DNA of 64,000 bases, taken from NCBI GenBank assembly GCA_003599815.1, contig QZJZ01000071.1, positions 1 to 64,000 of the forward strand, in the 5' to 3' direction. The notes under the pieces are model-generated. The model saw nothing but the letters and a program-made list of their open reading frames with translations, had not been told where the DNA came from and did no database searches. The position numbers were made by a program, and so were the translations under genes. Shown here one piece after another: positions 32,452 to 41,796 of the stretch. Within the stretch, counting starts at the first letter, position 1; the number at the start of each line of letters is the position of its first letter. This DNA comes from Candidatus Auribacter fodinae (lineage in GTDB: Bacteria > Auribacterota > Auribacteria > Auribacterales > Auribacteraceae).

Positions 32452-34095
32452 TTAATATCGTTTAGGAACAGAAACGCCTCCTGAGGGCGGCGTAGCCGGC
32501 TTGGCTGGCGCCGACACGCCTGCCGGGCTTGTTCCCGCTGTCGGAGTATTGACTGTATCCACGCCGGGCACTGTTACCGGTACGGCCGGAGCAGTAACGG
32601 GCTGCTGCAGATCCTGTGCGGAAGGCATTGCTTTATACTGAAGCGTTTTCTGCAGTTCCTGATTGAGCAGGTTCTGATCCCTGTACTGTTTCAGGTTTTG
32701 CTGTTCGCGCATCATATCGGAAAACTTGATTGGGTCAAACACTTCGGTTTCGCTCTTCATCATGTCGAAATCAGGATCGGTTTTGTCTATGACGCGGACA
32801 GTTCCGTCAGCTTCATGAATAGTGATTTTGACCAGCTCGTTCTGCGCGTCGTATTCGTAATCGTACGATAATTTCTGTCCGGTCTTTTTCAGGGAGATAA
32901 GATTTTTGTTTTCGTCGAGATCCCTGATGACTTCCGATTCAGTATCCTTATTTTCAATAATGCGCGTAAGCGTGCCGTTTTCGTCGTACTCGTAATTAAA
33001 TGTTTTTGCTGTGGCTTTGCCGCTTACGACGAGGTTGCTCAACTGCACATTATTGAGCGAATTGTAGTCACCGGAATCAACAACCTGCTCCTGCGCGTCT
33101 ATTACAGAGTAGGCGACCGGGGTTTCGCCTTCAAAGGTATACTTGTACATCAGCGATTCGCCGGCATCGTCCGTGATACTTACCAGCAGGTTGCGGTCAT
33201 TATATTCCCGCGTTTCGATAAGAATTCCTGCTTCATCGGTGACGGTGACCAGTGTTGAACCGTCGGGCAAAGTTTCATAGGAATAATTTTCTACGGTTTC
33301 GTTGACGGTCATGGATGTAACTTTTCCGTCCTGCCCTACGATACTGGTAGATTTTTCACCGTCTTTCGAGATAGTTACCACTTTTGTGGTGTTGCCCTCT
33401 TCATCAAAAACCATGAATTTTCTGCTTCCATCAGGGAGAAAAGCCTGTCCGATTGCTTCGGGACGTTCGGATATGAGTTCTTCGGGCATTTCACTGATCT
33501 GCTGTTCGGTCATTAAACGTTCCCGTTTCGCTTTCATGGCGGCGCGGGTCGCCTCCGGCAATACGTCAGGCCGTTGAGCTCCAGTCAGCTCGCGGGCTGA
33601 TAACGGTTTTATGGTTTTCGGTATGGACGCGCCAACCTGCCCCGCCAGTTGATTCGCGCTGGGAATATTTACGGGAACAGCAGGTTGTGACGGAATAGAC
33701 TGCGCGAGAGTCGTTGTTCCCATCCCTGAGGGTTCCGTGCCCTCTCCGGCTGTTGCCGGAGCCGGAGATAATTGAGCGGGTTCTTCCGGCATTTTCGCCG
33801 GAGGCAGTTCCGGTTCCTTGCGTTCTACCGGTTTTTTTTCAGTGAGAGTTGTTTTTATCGCCTCTTCCGTCGATTCGGCAACAGGCTTTTTCGTAACGGA
33901 TTCCTCTACCACGGATGATACAGGCGCTGTTATGGATTCGGTTTCTTCCTGCCCGTCTTTATCTTTGGATTTAAGAAACATAATCCCTCCCGCCGCCAGC
34001 GCGACAAGCACAACGGCAATGGTGATTGACGGAAACGCTGACTTCTTTGCTTCAGGAGCAGGTTTCGCTGAAGTGTTCTTTTTTTCGGCCGACAT
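32452..34095 (-). CDS. Membrane-anchored proline-rich protein with YD-like strands
   Basis: A 547-residue protein. After a lysine-rich cytoplasmic start comes one membrane segment (residues 23-41, SITIAVVLVALAAGGIMFL), then a proline- and glutamate-rich linker to about 170. The middle (about 215-430) is made of short repeated strands that read like sugar-binding YD/RHS repeats: FMVFDEEGNTTKVVTISKDG, YSYETLPDGSTLVTVTDEAG, YEYDENGTLTRIIENKD and YDYEYDAQNELVKITIHEAD. A glutamine-rich and then proline-rich tail ends the protein. No catalytic motif is seen. It may be a cell-surface or periplasmic scaffold. It starts after AAGGAGG and has its own terminator. Confidence 0.65.
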   Translation of the reverse strand: MSAEKKNTSAKPAPEAKKSAFPSITIAVVLVALAAGGIMFLKSKDKDGQEETESITAPVSSVVEESVTKKPVAESTEEAIKTTLTEKKPVERKEPELPPAKMPEEPAQLSPAPATAGEGTEPSGMGTTTLAQSIPSQPAVPVNIPSANQLAGQVGASIPKTIKPLSARELTGAQRPDVLPEATRAAMKAKRERLMTEQQISEMPEELISERPEAIGQAFLPDGSRKFMVFDEEGNTTKVVTISKDGEKSTSIVGQDGKVTSMTVNETVENYSYETLPDGSTLVTVTDEAGILIETREYNDRNLLVSITDDAGESLMYKYTFEGETPVAYSVIDAQEQVVDSGDYNSLNNVQLSNLVVSGKATAKTFNYEYDENGTLTRIIENKDTESEVIRDLDENKNLISLKKTGQKLSYDYEYDAQNELVKITIHEADGTVRVIDKTDPDFDMMKSETEVFDPIKFSDMMREQQNLKQYRDQNLLNQELQKTLQYKAMPSAQDLQQPVTAPAVPVTVPGVDTVNTPTAGTSPAGVSAPAKPATPPSGGVSVPKRY

Positions 34096-34168
34096 ACAAC
34101 AACCTCCTTATACTGCTGTTTCCACTATATTGTGATTGAATTTCAGGTGTTTTCAGGGTGACAGGTTA

Positions 34169-34633
34169 TCAAGAAAGAGAATAACCATTATCGTAATGGC
34201 GCATCATTGATTTAATAGTAAGATCATCCGACTCAGGTAAAGGATAATATTTTCCGACACTTTTAGCCAGTACTTTATTATTGCTGTCACGGATTTCGCC
34301 GTCAACAACGATAATTTTTTTAATTGTTTCAACAATAGTAGCGGTTACTGTAATTTCCTCGCCGTGCGGAACAGGGGCTTTATACCGCACGTTGATGTCC
34401 GCGGCGTAATGAAACCGTCCCGTGCCGATGGTTGCGGCCCATGTCATCGCTTCGTCAAGGACAGTGGCGGTCAGCCCGCCGTGCATGATACCGGGGTAGC
34501 CCGCATGCCTTCCTGCCGGTGTGAACACGGCTTGCACTCCGTTTTCAACGGCGAAAAAAGGTATGTTCAGCCCGAACGAATTCTTTTCGCCACAGCAGAA
34601 ACAGAAATCAAAAGACGGCAACCGTTGCTTCAT
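34169..34633 (-). CDS. Hotdog-fold thioesterase (PaaI-like)
   Basis: A 154-residue hotdog-fold protein of the acyl-CoA thioesterase/PaaI type. The core HAGYPGIMHGGLTATVLDEAM has the family's HGG turn followed by the catalytic aspartate-glutamate pair in VLDEA. The strands AADINVRYKAPVPHGEEITV complete the fold. The N-terminal CFCCGEKNSFGL cysteine-rich start is often seen in this subgroup. Members hydrolyse acyl-CoA or acyl-ACP thioesters; the acyl group cannot be told. The ATG follows AAAGGAA. It lies downstream of the gene at 34661 by 28 bp. Confidence 0.78.
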   Translation of the reverse strand: MKQRLPSFDFCFCCGEKNSFGLNIPFFAVENGVQAVFTPAGRHAGYPGIMHGGLTATVLDEAMTWAATIGTGRFHYAADINVRYKAPVPHGEEITVTATIVETIKKIIVVDGEIRDSNNKVLAKSVGKYYPLPESDDLTIKSMMRHYDNGYSLS

Positions 34634-34660
34634 ACAAATTCCTTTCGGTACGGTGATTTT

Positions 34661-35233
34661 TTACTGTTTTCGAGAACGAATATGGTCTATTAATGAGATG
34701 AATTCCAGCACGGCTTGATGGTGTTCCAATGAGCCGCTTTTTAAAAGGGAACGCCGTGCTTTACGGTAACAGCCTCTAATGTAGTGTATGACGCCCTGCA
34801 GGACAAGGCAATAAAAATATGTGCGTACCGATCTGTGAGCGGCATCCTGAGTCTGTTTGGTAAAGCGCGATACCCGGTAGTACATCATAGACCGTTTAAG
34901 TGCTTTCACGGAAATATCATAATCGCGGTTGATGAAATAATACAGCGATTTGGAGAGGTAACATTCCTGATACTTTACGCTATGTTTTTTCAGGCGGTCG
35001 AGCAGGGTATTGCCTTCTTTGAGGTTATGAATAGTGATCTTGAAATTGTCTTCATAGGGGAATGAATCAAGCAATTCTATTATGCCGGCAGGCACATCAC
35101 GCCAGCTTAAATGTATCTCTTGCGAGGAGGAGAGTTCCTGATCCTGCCTTTGATTGAGCGGCGTTTTGACTGTATTCATCGGAGGAGCCTGTCCGTTGTT
35201 GCGGTTTGTACTGCGTTCATTTTTCTCAATCAT
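34661..35233 (-). CDS. Hypothetical helical protein
   Basis: A 190-residue protein with a polar, glutamine-rich first 45 residues and a helical C-terminal part: LSKSLYYFINRDYDISVKAL, MMYYRVSRFTKQTQDA and VLQGVIHYIRGCYRKARR look like tetratricopeptide-style helix pairs. No signal peptide or membrane span is seen. I do not recognise a family. It is transcribed with the thioesterase gene or from its own promoter. There is no strong ribosome-binding site, so the start is uncertain. Confidence 0.5.
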   Translation of the reverse strand: MIEKNERSTNRNNGQAPPMNTVKTPLNQRQDQELSSSQEIHLSWRDVPAGIIELLDSFPYEDNFKITIHNLKEGNTLLDRLKKHSVKYQECYLSKSLYYFINRDYDISVKALKRSMMYYRVSRFTKQTQDAAHRSVRTYFYCLVLQGVIHYIRGCYRKARRSLLKSGSLEHHQAVLEFISLIDHIRSRKQ

Positions 35234-35360
35234 AGGAAGTATGCCTGTTTCCTGTTCTTTTAACGTTATTTATAGCAATTTATAACATCTTTTTTCAATG
35301 AAAATGCAATTATGATAGAAAAATCAAAATTTTCCAAGCAAAAACAAATTGAGCCTGCGA

Positions 35361-37778
35361 TTAGCGATTTTGCTGTAAAAATCCGTACGCTTTTTTACAG
35401 CTTGATTGAAGTTCTTCATCATCAGGGCTATACGCTAACGCTCTCCGAAAATGTTCGTACGCCGCCGGGTAGAGCTTCATTTGCATATAGAGCGCGGCGA
35501 GGTTATGGTGCGCTTTTGCTGAATCCGGGCTCATACCTGTAATGGTATAGGCGTAGAACACAGCCTCATGTATTTTCCCTTCGTTTAATTTTTTTGCCAG
35601 CCTGCGGTTCAGTTCATCAACCAGCTCATCACTTTGTTCCTGAGAAAGGGAATTTTTGTTTTCGGGTATTTTCAGGCTGTTCAGCTCGGTTATAAATGCG
35701 GTGATGTTTTCAATATTTGTTTGTGCCGCTTTGTTGTTCGGGTGGCTATCCAGAGTTTTTTTGTACGCATCCAGTGCGCCGAGGTAATCTCCTTCAAGAA
35801 GGCAAAGAGTAGCGAGATTACTGTAGGTTTCGCCTGAATCAGGGGTAAGGTTTATTATTTTGTGCGCATATTCTTTTGCTTTAAGGATATCACCCGTTTT
35901 AAACAGGCGGTCCATGTTGTTTTTATATATTACCAGCATGTATTCGCTGTCGGTATAACTGCCTTTTTTAAGATGGTACCTGACAAGCTGATCCAGTTGC
36001 TGAGACAACATGGAAATATACTGGCGTGCTTTGTCGTTTTTTTTATCTATGGCAACCACTTTCCGGAATTCCGCAATGGCTTCACGCAGGTATCCTTCAC
36101 GCTGGTAGACGAGCCCGAGGTTATAATGAGTGACATCATTGTCGTACGCGATTTCGCCTGCTTTGCGGTAAAAGGGGAGCGCATTGTCAAATGACTGCCT
36201 GTGGCGGGTAGCGGCTATCATGAAATAATAGTCGGCGGCGAGGCATCGGCACAGGTAATCAAAATAGACCGGTTCGGTCTCAAGGTTTGATAACGACAGC
36301 GCATCCCAGTCTGTGTATTCAGGGATAATCATATCCGGTGTGGCGATCTGATACACCAGTCCGTGCGGCACGAACATAAGTTCTTTCAAACCGAACTCCT
36401 GATAATGGGTGAAAAATGTCAGGTTCTTTTTAGGGTGAAATTCCAGCGGCAGAAGTTCGTTCATGCCCAGTTCAAAGAGCGACAGGTCTCTGCGCATTTT
36501 CTTAACATGGTAAAAGTACGATATCGGAAACAGTATGTTATCGCCCTGAGCGACCAGCGTGGCGTTCTGGGGCAATGAGTTGAGTATTTTCGTATTGATC
36601 TCATGCGCTATGACCGTGCGGGAACGGTCGTTCTGATGGAAATTGACAATTACCAGCGCAAGAGGAAACAGTATCCCCGCATATCTGATAAAAGAGGCTT
36701 TTCTCAACCACCCTGCCATGCATTCCAACCCGAACGCAAGCAGGACAGTGACGCTTATGAACGCGGGTATTATGTAACGCGGCCAATAGTATATGTCAGG
36801 ACGGCTGGCGTGCAGTATCATAAAATAAATATTCAGCGCATAGAGCAGGACAACAGCCAACCCGATACGTTTCGATTGTCTGAATACTGCGTACACGCCG
36901 ATCACAATGAACAGTGTCCCTATATACAAAAATTCTTTCGGGATGAGGCTCAGGTAATGGACAGCCACATCAACGGTATCTTCGATATTATGCACATATT
37001 TTCTGTCCCAGTACTCGGAACGCAGGATGAACGACATGAGGTTCATATGTTTACCGGGGTTGCCCCAGTTTATAGCCGGGCTGGTCAATGCCCTGAGCGG
37101 GAGGAACAGATATAACGATAAGCCGGGCAGGGCGGCTAGAGCGTACCGCATAATTTTCTTCGGCTGGTAAATTGTTTTGAACGCACTGAACGAAAAGGTC
37201 AGAACCAGAAACAAGGGCAGAGTGATAATCGCTATGGTATGGTTCGCGAGCCCGAATCCGAGGAACACAAAATAGCGGGCGAGTGATTTTTCTTTACCGG
37301 CGGTATACCAGTGAATCAGACATGCCAGAGTGCAGAGCATAAGGAATGAGTTGAGCGTATATACCCTCGCGACAACAGCCTGCGACCAGAACGGGTTGAT
37401 GAACGCAAGCGTCAGCGCCATGCATGCACAGGTCAGGCGATGCAGGCGGAGGAGCTTCAGCACACTGTACAGAGCTACGGCGGAACATGATCCCCACCAT
37501 GCGGAAAAAAGGTTCATTTCAAAGGCTGAAGGGCCGCCGGGTATGATAATGGAAAACAGTTTACCGAGAATAACATACAGCGGGTACCCGGGTGGATGCG
37601 CTATACCCAGAGACAATGCCGCGGCAGTCAGTTCACCGCTGTCGCCTACATAAATAACCGGGCAGAGTGTTTTGAGATAAACCGCGAAAGTAATCGTGAA
37701 AACGAAGAGTTCCGCACCAAATCTGCTGAAAAAAGCAGGTATTTTTCTGAACAATCCGGAAACCCGATGCCTGTCCAT
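35361..37778 (-). CDS. DUF2723 membrane glycosyltransferase-like protein with TPR tail
   Basis: An 805-residue protein. The N-terminal half is a DUF2723 integral membrane domain of the O-mannosyltransferase-like type: VYLKTLCPVIYVGDSGELTA, then ALSLGIAHPPGYPLYVILGK and FEMNLFSAWWGSCSAVALYS are close to the family consensus. About eleven membrane segments reach residue 400. After residue 500 come tetratricopeptide repeats (VTHYNLGLVYQREGYLREAI, ETYSNLATLCLLEGDYLGAL, KAHHNLAALYMQMKLYPAAY). The DUF2723 domain is related to eukaryotic TMEM260, an O-mannosyltransferase acting on folded proteins. A lipid-linked sugar donor and secreted protein acceptor are likely, but unproven. It lies eight bases after gspM. 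Confidence 0.82.
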   Translation of the reverse strand: MDRHRVSGLFRKIPAFFSRFGAELFVFTITFAVYLKTLCPVIYVGDSGELTAAALSLGIAHPPGYPLYVILGKLFSIIIPGGPSAFEMNLFSAWWGSCSAVALYSVLKLLRLHRLTCACMALTLAFINPFWSQAVVARVYTLNSFLMLCTLACLIHWYTAGKEKSLARYFVFLGFGLANHTIAIITLPLFLVLTFSFSAFKTIYQPKKIMRYALAALPGLSLYLFLPLRALTSPAINWGNPGKHMNLMSFILRSEYWDRKYVHNIEDTVDVAVHYLSLIPKEFLYIGTLFIVIGVYAVFRQSKRIGLAVVLLYALNIYFMILHASRPDIYYWPRYIIPAFISVTVLLAFGLECMAGWLRKASFIRYAGILFPLALVIVNFHQNDRSRTVIAHEINTKILNSLPQNATLVAQGDNILFPISYFYHVKKMRRDLSLFELGMNELLPLEFHPKKNLTFFTHYQEFGLKELMFVPHGLVYQIATPDMIIPEYTDWDALSLSNLETEPVYFDYLCRCLAADYYFMIAATRHRQSFDNALPFYRKAGEIAYDNDVTHYNLGLVYQREGYLREAIAEFRKVVAIDKKNDKARQYISMLSQQLDQLVRYHLKKGSYTDSEYMLVIYKNNMDRLFKTGDILKAKEYAHKIINLTPDSGETYSNLATLCLLEGDYLGALDAYKKTLDSHPNNKAAQTNIENITAFITELNSLKIPENKNSLSQEQSDELVDELNRRLAKKLNEGKIHEAVFYAYTITGMSPDSAKAHHNLAALYMQMKLYPAAYEHFRRALAYSPDDEELQSSCKKAYGFLQQNR

Positions 37779-37785
37779 AATCGCG

Positions 37786-38313
37786 TTATTGCAGAATCAC
37801 TTTGGTTATTATCATCTCAGTTTTAAGTACATCCGGCTGGCTGGTGCTGGCGGAAATCTGAAGGCGGGTAATTTTAAGTGCTGTCTCAGAGTTCTGCATA
37901 TCGTAAATAAATTTTATCAGCGCCATGATATCCGCTTCAGCTTCCAGTTCTATTACATAATATTTATAGAATTCCTCATCCTTGATTTGTTGTGGTTTCA
38001 TATCATTGATATGAAGTCGGTTGCTTCGTGCGGTGTTTTCGATATTCTTCAGGATCTGTGCGGTTTTTTCCTGATCGGACCCTTCGATTTTAAGGCGTCC
38101 TTCGTAGGCTTTATACTCCACCTCAATGCTTTTTGCCCTGCTCAGGATAAGTTCACTGCGCTGTAACTGTTTAGTTAGGTTGCTGATACGGTTGTCAAGC
38201 CCTGTCCAGTAATTCCACATCGGCTCAAGCGCATAAAAGTAAAGGCCGATGGCGGCAAGAAAAGAGATGGTTAGCGTAAGAAGTGTTTTTTCACGTTTGT
38301 TAAGCTGGCGCAT
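37786..38313 (-). CDS. gspM: Type II secretion protein M (GspM)
   Basis: A 175-residue inner-membrane protein with a short cytoplasmic N-terminus, one membrane helix (about residues 11-31, LLTLTISFLAAIGLYFYALE) and a coiled coil from about residue 40 leading to a ferredoxin-like fold (VIELEAEADIMALIKFIYDM, TRLQISAS). This matches GspM, which partners with GspL in the inner-membrane platform. It starts after AACGGAG and nine bases after the gspL stop. It is the last secretion gene of the operon. Confidence 0.78.
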   Translation of the reverse strand: MRQLNKREKTLLTLTISFLAAIGLYFYALEPMWNYWTGLDNRISNLTKQLQRSELILSRAKSIEVEYKAYEGRLKIEGSDQEKTAQILKNIENTARSNRLHINDMKPQQIKDEEFYKYYVIELEAEADIMALIKFIYDMQNSETALKITRLQISASTSQPDVLKTEMIITKVILQ

Positions 38314-38322
38314 AATACTCCG

Positions 38323-39891
38323 TTATAACGAGTCTTCGGTTTTGATTAGTGAACATTGAATCTCAAAATCAACGATTTCTTTCGATCCGAGCTGTCGCCG
38401 TTTCACTCCGCGCGACGAGACTTTCTCAAAGTACGGTGAATTTTCCAGTTCCGGTATAAGTTCAAAAACGTCCGACATGGTGTGCGCGGTTCCTTTCAGC
38501 ACAATATATTTTGATTCGTCATACAAAAAGGCGGTCAGGTATATTTTTTCCGGCACGACGCGGAACAATTCCCGTAAAAAGTCAAGACTGCTTCTGTCGC
38601 CGCCGACTTGTTCGTCGATCACATTTACTTTACTGCGTTTTAGTTCCAGATCTTTTACTTTCGGGGCGATCTGATTGATTTGTGTTTCCAGATACCCGAT
38701 CATTTTGGTTTTACGCGCCATTTCAGCGTAAAAAGCGTATGTTCCGCTGAGCAGAAGTGCGGCAAGCAGTACGCCCGCAACCGCGAATTGAGCAGACCGG
38801 AGCCGCTGTTTTCGTTTGTCTTTGATATCCTGCGGAATCATATCGATTTGTTTTTCACGTGCAGGAATAATCAGCCCGATAGGAGCCATAAGCGATATTT
38901 CTTTACCGTTTATGGTAAGTTTTTCTTTCAGGTTCGCCAAAGCCGGTATTTTGGTGATGATATTGAAAGTCTCCACAGGAACCTGAAACCTGCTTCGCAC
39001 GTTGCGGTCTATGTTGTGGAAATTGCTGACGCCGCCGCTGAGCACGATTTTCTCGATATAATAATTTTCGTGTTCCCGTGAAAACACGGCGAATGATCTG
39101 CGCAGTTCTTCTATCAGTTCAGACTGCCAGTTGATGTTTGCTGATTCCGCCTGAAATTTTTTCTCTTTCAGGACAAGATGGAGAATCCCCAGCGTGATGC
39201 CCCTGCTGAATACAAGCTGTTTGCCGCAGATTATCTGAATGGTCGTGTTGGTGTAGTCAATATCGACCAGCGCCACAGCACTCTTTTTTCCGGTTGCTGT
39301 CTGAGGTTCGGATGCGGGAGCCTGTTCTTCCTCTTTTTTACTATCAAGATGAAAATACGCGCGTAATATTGCCTGGGAATTGACATCAACCCGTTCCGGG
39401 TAAACGCCCGCGTCTTCCAGTGTATCGATAGTCTGATAAATGACATTTTTATGGGCGATTACCATCATGGCGGTGGAGTAGCCTGCTTCATTCAGGTCTA
39501 CGATCTCAAAGTCGACAGCCATATCCTCAGGGCTGTACGGTATTTGTTTAATCGCCTGAAAAGAAACCATTTCGCTCAATTCTGCCGGGTCGGTGGAAGG
39601 GAGTTCCATGAACCGGATGGTGCTCAAGCTTCTGGGAAAGCAGGTGGTGACGGTTTTCGCTTTAAATTTGTTGTTATGTAAAAATGCACGGAGAATACCG
39701 GGTATTTCCGCGTTGGAAAAGTAGTCCAACGCGGCTACTGCTATATTGCTGATAACGACAGCCCCGTCTTTCTTAAGGCACATTTCAACGGCTTTGGCAC
39801 AGCCGGAATCGACCTCTATACTTGTCCGTGGTTTTAACGCGTACGAGGGATACCGTTTTTTCTTGTCTTTCTTGTTTTTTTTGTCTGCCAT
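38323..39891 (-). CDS. gspL: Type II secretion protein L (PilM-PilN-like GspL)
   Basis: A 522-residue protein combining a PilM-like actin-fold domain and a PilN-like domain. The N-terminal part has SIEVDSGCAKAVEMCL, then VSFQAIKQIPYSPEDMAVDF and VALVDIDYTNTTIQIICGKQ and KIVLSGGVSNFHNID. One membrane helix follows (about 372-390, FAVAGVLLAALLLSGTYAFY), then a coiled coil and the PilN-type fold FLRELFRVVPEKIYLTAFLY. GspL anchors the ATPase GspE to the membrane platform. The start at 39891 is chosen; ATG at 39912 is possible. Long basic stretch KNKKDKKKR at the start is unusual. Confidence 0.82.
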   Translation of the reverse strand: MADKKNKKDKKKRYPSYALKPRTSIEVDSGCAKAVEMCLKKDGAVVISNIAVAALDYFSNAEIPGILRAFLHNNKFKAKTVTTCFPRSLSTIRFMELPSTDPAELSEMVSFQAIKQIPYSPEDMAVDFEIVDLNEAGYSTAMMVIAHKNVIYQTIDTLEDAGVYPERVDVNSQAILRAYFHLDSKKEEEQAPASEPQTATGKKSAVALVDIDYTNTTIQIICGKQLVFSRGITLGILHLVLKEKKFQAESANINWQSELIEELRRSFAVFSREHENYYIEKIVLSGGVSNFHNIDRNVRSRFQVPVETFNIITKIPALANLKEKLTINGKEISLMAPIGLIIPAREKQIDMIPQDIKDKRKQRLRSAQFAVAGVLLAALLLSGTYAFYAEMARKTKMIGYLETQINQIAPKVKDLELKRSKVNVIDEQVGGDRSSLDFLRELFRVVPEKIYLTAFLYDESKYIVLKGTAHTMSDVFELIPELENSPYFEKVSSRGVKRRQLGSKEIVDFEIQCSLIKTEDSL

Positions 39892-39970
39892 ATTTCGTCT
39901 CATCAACCACATGCGGTTGTTTTAAATAGTCTGTGTGCAGGAAGCGTAAGCAGTCTATCACACAACAGTA

Positions 39971-41098
39971 TCATTCTTCAAAGTATTTTATAATCCTCAT
40001 GGGATCATATTCTTCATCTTTTTTTTCATCGATCACGCTGAGCGTTTTGTTGCGTTCAGTCGTTGTTTTGTTTTCACGAGCGTAATCCTTTGATCTGGAA
40101 ACAATAGCGGTTACTTTTCGCTGAAGTTTCTTATCGTCAAAAGTGACTTCAGCCTCTATGCGAAAAAAATCGCTGGTAACGCCAACCAGTTTTTTTGTCC
40201 TCAGCCAGTTGAGCATGGTCATTTTGCTTGCTTCGTGTGTGCCGATGGCTGTTTCGATGTTCTGGTCTTTAAAAATCTGGTCATCTTCCGTGCCGGGCAA
40301 GCCGTCGTCGCCGTTACGGTACTCGATGATGAGCCGTATCAGGTCGTCGCGCTCGGATTTGCTCATCTCTTTCTGGTCGCTTTGCATGGCGAAGAGCGCT
40401 GACAGCACTTCACGTGAAGCGGTATTAAAATTAACGGCTCCTTTGCCCCAGAACGTGATTATATTTTTAAGCCGTGCCCTGCTTTTATTTTTGTCTGAGC
40501 TGTTGGAGAAAAAGTTTTTCAGGAAATGCAGTTCCTCCAGCAACTGGATGTTACCGTGGCGAGCTTCATACCCGTAGGTTGATTCATACCATGCGTCAAG
40601 TTCCTTGTTGCCGGAATTTTTCTGCCGCCAGTGGTCAATGACTTCGATCAGGTCGTCATCTATGCCGAATTCCTCTTCCCAGTATTCCGAGCTGAGAATT
40701 GAGGTCGGCAATACATTGATATTAATTCTCGACTCTTCATCTTCCGCGCCGTACAGGGTAATCAGCTCGTTATCGTTGGATTCCGCGGTATGGGCTACGG
40801 TCAGTTTTACCCCTTCGTCGATTTCCGATTCAAAGAAAGCGTCTGTATTGTTGCCCCATGATTCATTGTACGCGTCGACTTTGCGGTCGGAATCGTTGGC
40901 TATATGAAAAAAGACGGTATAAAGGCCCTGCTGTAACGCGTAACTCGCTTTCATTTTGTTGATATACAGGCCTGTCAGGCGCAGTTCAATAGTGCCTCTG
41001 TATCCGAGCCCAACGGCAAAAAGAGATAACAGCGCCAGCACCCATAGTGCGAGTATAATTATGGAGCCGCTGTTGATTTCTTTGGAACACAATTTCAT
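39971..41098 (-). CDS. gspK: Type II secretion minor pseudopilin K
   Basis: A 375-residue minor pseudopilin. The N-terminus has NSGSIIILALWVLALLSLFA with the prepilin peptidase region GS followed by a hydrophobic helix, then the large GspK body: ELRLTGLYINKMKASYAL, the EESRININVLPTSIL segment, and helix-hairpin-helix-like loops FNTASREVLSALFA and DDLIRLIIEYRNGDDG. GspK caps the pseudopilus tip together with I and J. It overlaps gspJ by one base and is separated from gspL by 79 bp. Confidence 0.85.
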   Translation of the reverse strand: MKLCSKEINSGSIIILALWVLALLSLFAVGLGYRGTIELRLTGLYINKMKASYALQQGLYTVFFHIANDSDRKVDAYNESWGNNTDAFFESEIDEGVKLTVAHTAESNDNELITLYGAEDEESRININVLPTSILSSEYWEEEFGIDDDLIEVIDHWRQKNSGNKELDAWYESTYGYEARHGNIQLLEELHFLKNFFSNSSDKNKSRARLKNIITFWGKGAVNFNTASREVLSALFAMQSDQKEMSKSERDDLIRLIIEYRNGDDGLPGTEDDQIFKDQNIETAIGTHEASKMTMLNWLRTKKLVGVTSDFFRIEAEVTFDDKKLQRKVTAIVSRSKDYARENKTTTERNKTLSVIDEKKDEEYDPMRIIKYFEE

Positions 41099-41796
41099 CA
41101 GAACAGCCCTTCTTCCTCTTCAGGCAATGGTTCCAGTGTGCCGTGGGGGATGAAAACAGTGCGCTTGTACGTGATGGTTTTCTTGCCCTCAGGATCTGTT
41201 TCGTCAATCATTTCTATTGAAATTTTAAGGAACTGCGGGATACGGTCTTTTACTTTCCACTCGTCTTCCCAGATAAGTACCTGTTCTTCCGTTTCGTCCT
41301 GTTCTTCGTCAGTTTCGATGTAGGCGTATTCGAAATCGAGCGATACAATACCCGGCGAGAATTCACGGGGTTTGACTTTATCGCCCTCACTGCTTTGAAG
41401 GAAGGTTTCCTGTTTGCGCGTCAGGGTTTTATGTTTATCGCGATACGATTGCCGGTCAAGTTTGTATTCGATTTTAAACAGGTTAGTGTCAAAAGTGGCT
41501 TTCGCTTCTTTCGACGCGTTGGTGACGATCATTGCCACGGGAAAATAAATCTCGTTCGCCTGCCCGACGAACTGGATATACGAAAAATACACGCAGTTTC
41601 GTATTTCGGATATCATCGTATCAAGAATTATCCGTGCTTTCTGGTGCATGTTGGAACCCTGATCCGTACGTTTCCATGACTGCACCCCGACGGATAAGGC
41701 GGCATGGATGGCGACCGAGATGGTAGCGAACAGGGAAATGGCTATCAGGAGTTCAAGCAAAGTGAAATGCGATTTTTTCAGGCGGTCAGAACTCAC
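41098..41796 (-). CDS. gspJ: Type II secretion minor pseudopilin J
   Basis: A 232-residue pseudopilin. The prepilin N-terminus KSHFTLLELLIAISLFATIS has the F-T-L-L-E cleavage motif, with the conserved glutamate at position 5 after cleavage and a hydrophobic helix. The body SVGVQSWKRTDQGSNMHQKA and ARIILDTMISEIRNCVYF fits GspJ. A KRTVFIPHGTLE strand lies near the end. It overlaps gspI by 11 bases and gspK by one, so translation is coupled. Confidence 0.85.
   Translation of the reverse strand: MSSDRLKKSHFTLLELLIAISLFATISVAIHAALSVGVQSWKRTDQGSNMHQKARIILDTMISEIRNCVYFSYIQFVGQANEIYFPVAMIVTNASKEAKATFDTNLFKIEYKLDRQSYRDKHKTLTRKQETFLQSSEGDKVKPREFSPGIVSLDFEYAYIETDEEQDETEEQVLIWEDEWKVKDRIPQFLKISIEMIDETDPEGKKTITYKRTVFIPHGTLEPLPEEEEGLF

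Noticed and set aside
35372-35401. Hairpin GCTGTAAAAA / TTTTTTACAGC at the end of the DUF2723 gene
   Set aside because: It lies inside the coding sequence before the stop codon, so it is probably a chance feature of codon use and not the terminator.
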